Positions 15,444 through 15,560 of a DNA stretch of 15,560 nucleotides are shown one piece after another. Numbering within the stretch: the stretch's first letter is position 1; the number at the start of each line of letters is the position of its first letter. The translations under genes and the position numbers were made by a program. Source of the stretch: Candidatus Firestoneibacteriota bacterium (GTDB taxonomy: Bacteria; JACRDZ01); contig JACRDZ010000205.1 of assembly GCA_016212735.1 (NCBI GenBank), positions 1 through 15,560 on the forward strand, read 5' to 3'. The notes under the pieces were generated by a model. It ran no database searches. It was not told where the DNA came from and saw only the letters and a list, made by a program, of their open reading frames with translations.

Positions 15444-15560
15444 AGCATTGACAATTGGCAATTGAGCATTGAGAATTGAGCATTGAGGTTTAAATCCTTT
15501 GAAAACATTAGACGTTATTAATATAAATTGAATTATAATGCTCAATTGTCAATGCTCAAT
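15444..15560. repeat. Inverted array of 7-bp ATTGAGC-type units
   Basis: Six head-to-tail heptamers run from 15447 to 15488 (ATTGACA, ATTGGCA, ATTGAGC, ATTGAGA, ATTGAGC, ATTGAGG). After about 50 unrelated A/T-rich bases the same units return inverted at 15539-15560. AGCATTGACAATTG (15444-15457) is the exact complement of 15543-15556, a 14-bp stem. The window ends inside the right arm, so its full size is unknown. Confidence 0.8.

Noticed and set aside
15447..15560. CRISPR array or phage attachment site at the heptamer repeats
   Set aside because: Units are 7 bp with no spacers, and no cas or integrase gene is present.

Overview
The window is a strongly A+T-rich stretch of bacterial chromosome in which every supported gene lies on the minus strand, so transcription runs from high to low coordinates. 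Two secreted proteins with Sec-type signal sequences and an outer-membrane beta-barrel of the PorV/UPF0164 kind point to a diderm bacterium. The mixture of a GH57 glucanase, a pentaheme periplasmic cytochrome, secreted propeller/PKD proteins and intergenic CCACAGAG-type repeats resembles uncultivated candidate phyla known from environmental genomes. I cannot assign a phylum. Shine-Dalgarno sites (GGAGG, GGGAG) are clear and were used to choose starts.

Layout, in the order of transcription: (1) 15300-12793, a large secreted protein of repeated roughly 47-residue blades with a C-terminal PKD-like domain. (2) 12589-6549, a tight run of mutL, thiN, a GH57 alpha-glucan enzyme and pgi, with overlaps or gaps of 9 and 21 nt, followed by a possible 40-residue membrane peptide at 6500-6378. 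(3) 6285-5470, an outer-membrane barrel gene preceded by a 76-bp hairpin repeat, with a nearly identical copy after it. (4) 5301-158, a second run: HIT-family hydrolase, DUF1844 protein, MoxR ATPase, gpmI, pentaheme cytochrome c and a double zf-TFIIB protein.

Functionally, the GH57 enzyme and Pgi would feed alpha-glucan-derived sugar into glycolysis and GpmI acts in its lower half, while ThiN supplies thiamine diphosphate. MutL is a mismatch-repair protein of the latent-endonuclease type. The MoxR ATPase has none of its usual DUF58/VWA partners beside it. The cytochrome must be exported to mature, yet its only conventional start codon cuts away a signal peptide that lies in frame upstream behind a good ribosome-binding site.

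The least ordinary content is between the genes. A direct pair of 76-bp hairpin elements, built on a 7-bp period, sits just upstream of two successive genes. A second element with different bases but the same 7-bp period and inverted layout is at the right end. CCACAGAG-type elements lie at both ends of the block and share a GGTANTGTCAAAA end motif. No tRNA, rRNA, transposase, CRISPR array or riboswitch was recognised.
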